64,000 nucleotides of DNA, taken from positions 207,604-271,603 of the forward strand of contig NZ_JASJUU010000005.1 in the NCBI RefSeq assembly GCF_030125375.1, given 5' to 3'. Numbering within the stretch: position 1 is the first letter of the stretch; the number at the start of each line of letters is the position of its first letter. The stretch is from Pseudoalteromonas umbrosa (GTDB lineage: Bacteria; Pseudomonadota; Gammaproteobacteria; Enterobacterales; Alteromonadaceae). The position numbers were made by a program, and so were the translations under genes. The notes under the pieces were generated by a model. The model saw only the letters and a program-made list of their open reading frames with translations. It did no database searches and was not told where the DNA came from. Shown piece after piece: positions 63,602 to 64,000 of this stretch.

Positions 63602-63660
63602 ATCGTGCAAAAGATTAGTGACAGCGAACGAAGTGAGTACGCTCTTTTTGCGCAAGGTGA
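63602..63660. repeat. Palindromic repeat unit, copy 1
   Basis: A short copy holding AGCGAACGAAGTGAGTACGC, a near-palindrome with mismatches at regular intervals, then a palindromic TTGCGCAA and AAGGTGA. No gene is supported here; minus-strand frames over it are repetitive and not credible. Confidence 0.8.
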
Positions 63661-63662
63661 TT

Positions 63663-63751
63663 AACGTGCAAAATGCAACGACAGCGAGCGGAGCGAGTAC
63701 GTTCAATTTGCGCAAGGTGAAATGAGCCGTTTTAACCGCTGCCAAGGGACT
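63663..63751. repeat. Palindromic repeat unit, copy 2
   Basis: A diverged copy (AGCGAGCGGAGCGAGTACG, then TTGCGCAA) with the longer tail GAAATGAGCCGTTTTAACCG and AAGGGACT shared with copy 3. It begins 61 bp after copy 1. Confidence 0.8.
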
Positions 63752-63809
63752 ATATTTAAAAAGAGTAAAGGGCAAAACCTTTGAAGGTTGCTCCCCTTCA
63801 CTTTACGCT

Positions 63810-63900
63810 TATCGTGAAAAAGGTTAGCGACAGCGAACGCAGTGAGTACGCTCTTTTTGCGCAAGGTGAAATGAGCCGTTTTAATCGCTGCTAAGGGACT
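63810..63900. repeat. Palindromic repeat unit, copy 3
   Basis: Contains AGCGAACGCAGTGAGTACGC, TTGCGCAA and the tail ending AAGGGACT. It lies next to the rRNA terminator. Between copies 2 and 3 a large inverted repeat (AGTAAAGGGC / GCTCCCCTTCACTTTAC region with an inner AACCTT/AAGGTT) can form another hairpin. Confidence 0.8.
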
Positions 63901-63906
63901 TAAACG

Positions 63907-63938
63907 CAAAAAAGCCCGACTCTTTCGAATCGGGCTTT
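63907..63938 (-). terminator. rRNA operon terminator
   Basis: A 9-bp stem (AAAGCCCGA / TCGGGCTTT) with a 10-base loop and a T-run on the minus strand, about 10 bases beyond the 5S 3' end. Typical intrinsic terminator of an rRNA operon. Confidence 0.93.
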
Positions 63939-63948
63939 CTTTTATTTG

Positions 63949-64000
63949 GCGCTTGGCAATGTCCTACTTTCACATGGGAAACCCCACACTATCATCGGCG
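63949..64000 (-). rRNA. rrf: 5S ribosomal RNA, 3' part
   Basis: The minus-strand reading (CGCCGATGATAGTGTGGGGT, then CCCATGTGAAAGTAGGACAT and TGCCAAGC) matches the 3' half of bacterial 5S rRNA. The gene continues beyond the window; the rest of the rRNA operon should lie to the right. The exact 3' end is approximate. Confidence 0.93.

Noticed and set aside
63602..63900. CRISPR-like array
   Set aside because: Only three units with unequal spacing and length and no cas genes; a REP-type repeat is a better reading.
63581..63909. Short minus-strand frames near the rRNA operon
   Set aside because: Their sequences (for example SPLAAIKTAHFTLRKK repeated) arise from translating the palindromic repeats; not credible genes.
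1..64000. tRNA genes, prophage or insertion sequences
   Set aside because: None of the intergenic regions shows a cloverleaf, and no integrase or transposase frame is present.

Overview
The window looks like a chromosomal segment of a marine gammaproteobacterium of the Alteromonadales, most likely Pseudoalteromonas. This rests on low-to-moderate GC, housekeeping proteins very close in length and sequence to E. coli (GlnA, AcnB, PlsB, UvrD, HemN, L4, S3), many chemoreceptors, a DUF4124 gene between glnA and ntrBC, and histidine utilisation genes. It is an inference; no database was searched. There is no sign of a prophage, insertion sequence, CRISPR array or tRNA gene.

Layout. 0-10 kb: the end of a DUF971 gene, a chemoreceptor, a PAP2 phosphatase/glycosyltransferase pair, rraA, and a histidine-degradation cluster (hutG, hutI, hutC). 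A degenerate GGDEF-EAL gene is translationally coupled to hutI, and a palindromic HutC-type operator lies between hutI and hutC. 10-17 kb: two chemoreceptors and hemN; FNR-type boxes precede the second receptor and hemN. 17.5-22.8 kb: the complete S10 ribosomal operon (rpsJ to rpsQ) on the minus strand, with a structured leader and attenuator but no spc operon after it. 23-37.6 kb: plsB, tesB, an EVE protein, a potassium channel, cheV, uvrD, tmcA, an orphan binding protein, a CheW protein with an inserted zinc-binding-type domain, and typA.

37.8-45.3 kb: a self-contained signalling and export module. It has a sigma-54 response regulator (GAFTDA variant), a histidine kinase, a clear -24/-12 promoter with an upstream palindrome, and an HlyD adaptor, ABC ATPase and duplicated MacB/FtsX permease. 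45.3-50.7 kb: the nitrogen regulon core (glnA with NtrC sites and a sigma-54 promoter; ntrB with an overlapping NtrC operator; ntrC) and a single-domain cyclic-nucleotide-binding protein.

50.8-53.1 kb holds the most novel element: an unlisted 57-codon minus-strand gene for a double-glycine-leader peptide with a 25-residue, cysteine-containing core that looks like a ribosomal peptide natural product precursor. Immediately upstream on the same strand, behind a terminator, is a two-gene operon for a 2-oxoglutarate/iron dioxygenase and a class V aminotransferase-like enzyme. 53.3-63.5 kb: an outer-membrane barrel plus lipoprotein pair, acnB, an OmpA-family protein, and a tight operon of a Tag-like glycosylase, selO and an MsbA-like ABC exporter. 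The right end carries three palindromic repeat units, an rRNA operon terminator and the 3' part of a 5S rRNA gene.

Starts were moved inward from the longest open frame wherever a ribosome binding site, family length or coupling supported it (hemN, plsB, uvrD, glnA, ntrB, acnB, the 2249-3295 glycosyltransferase and others).
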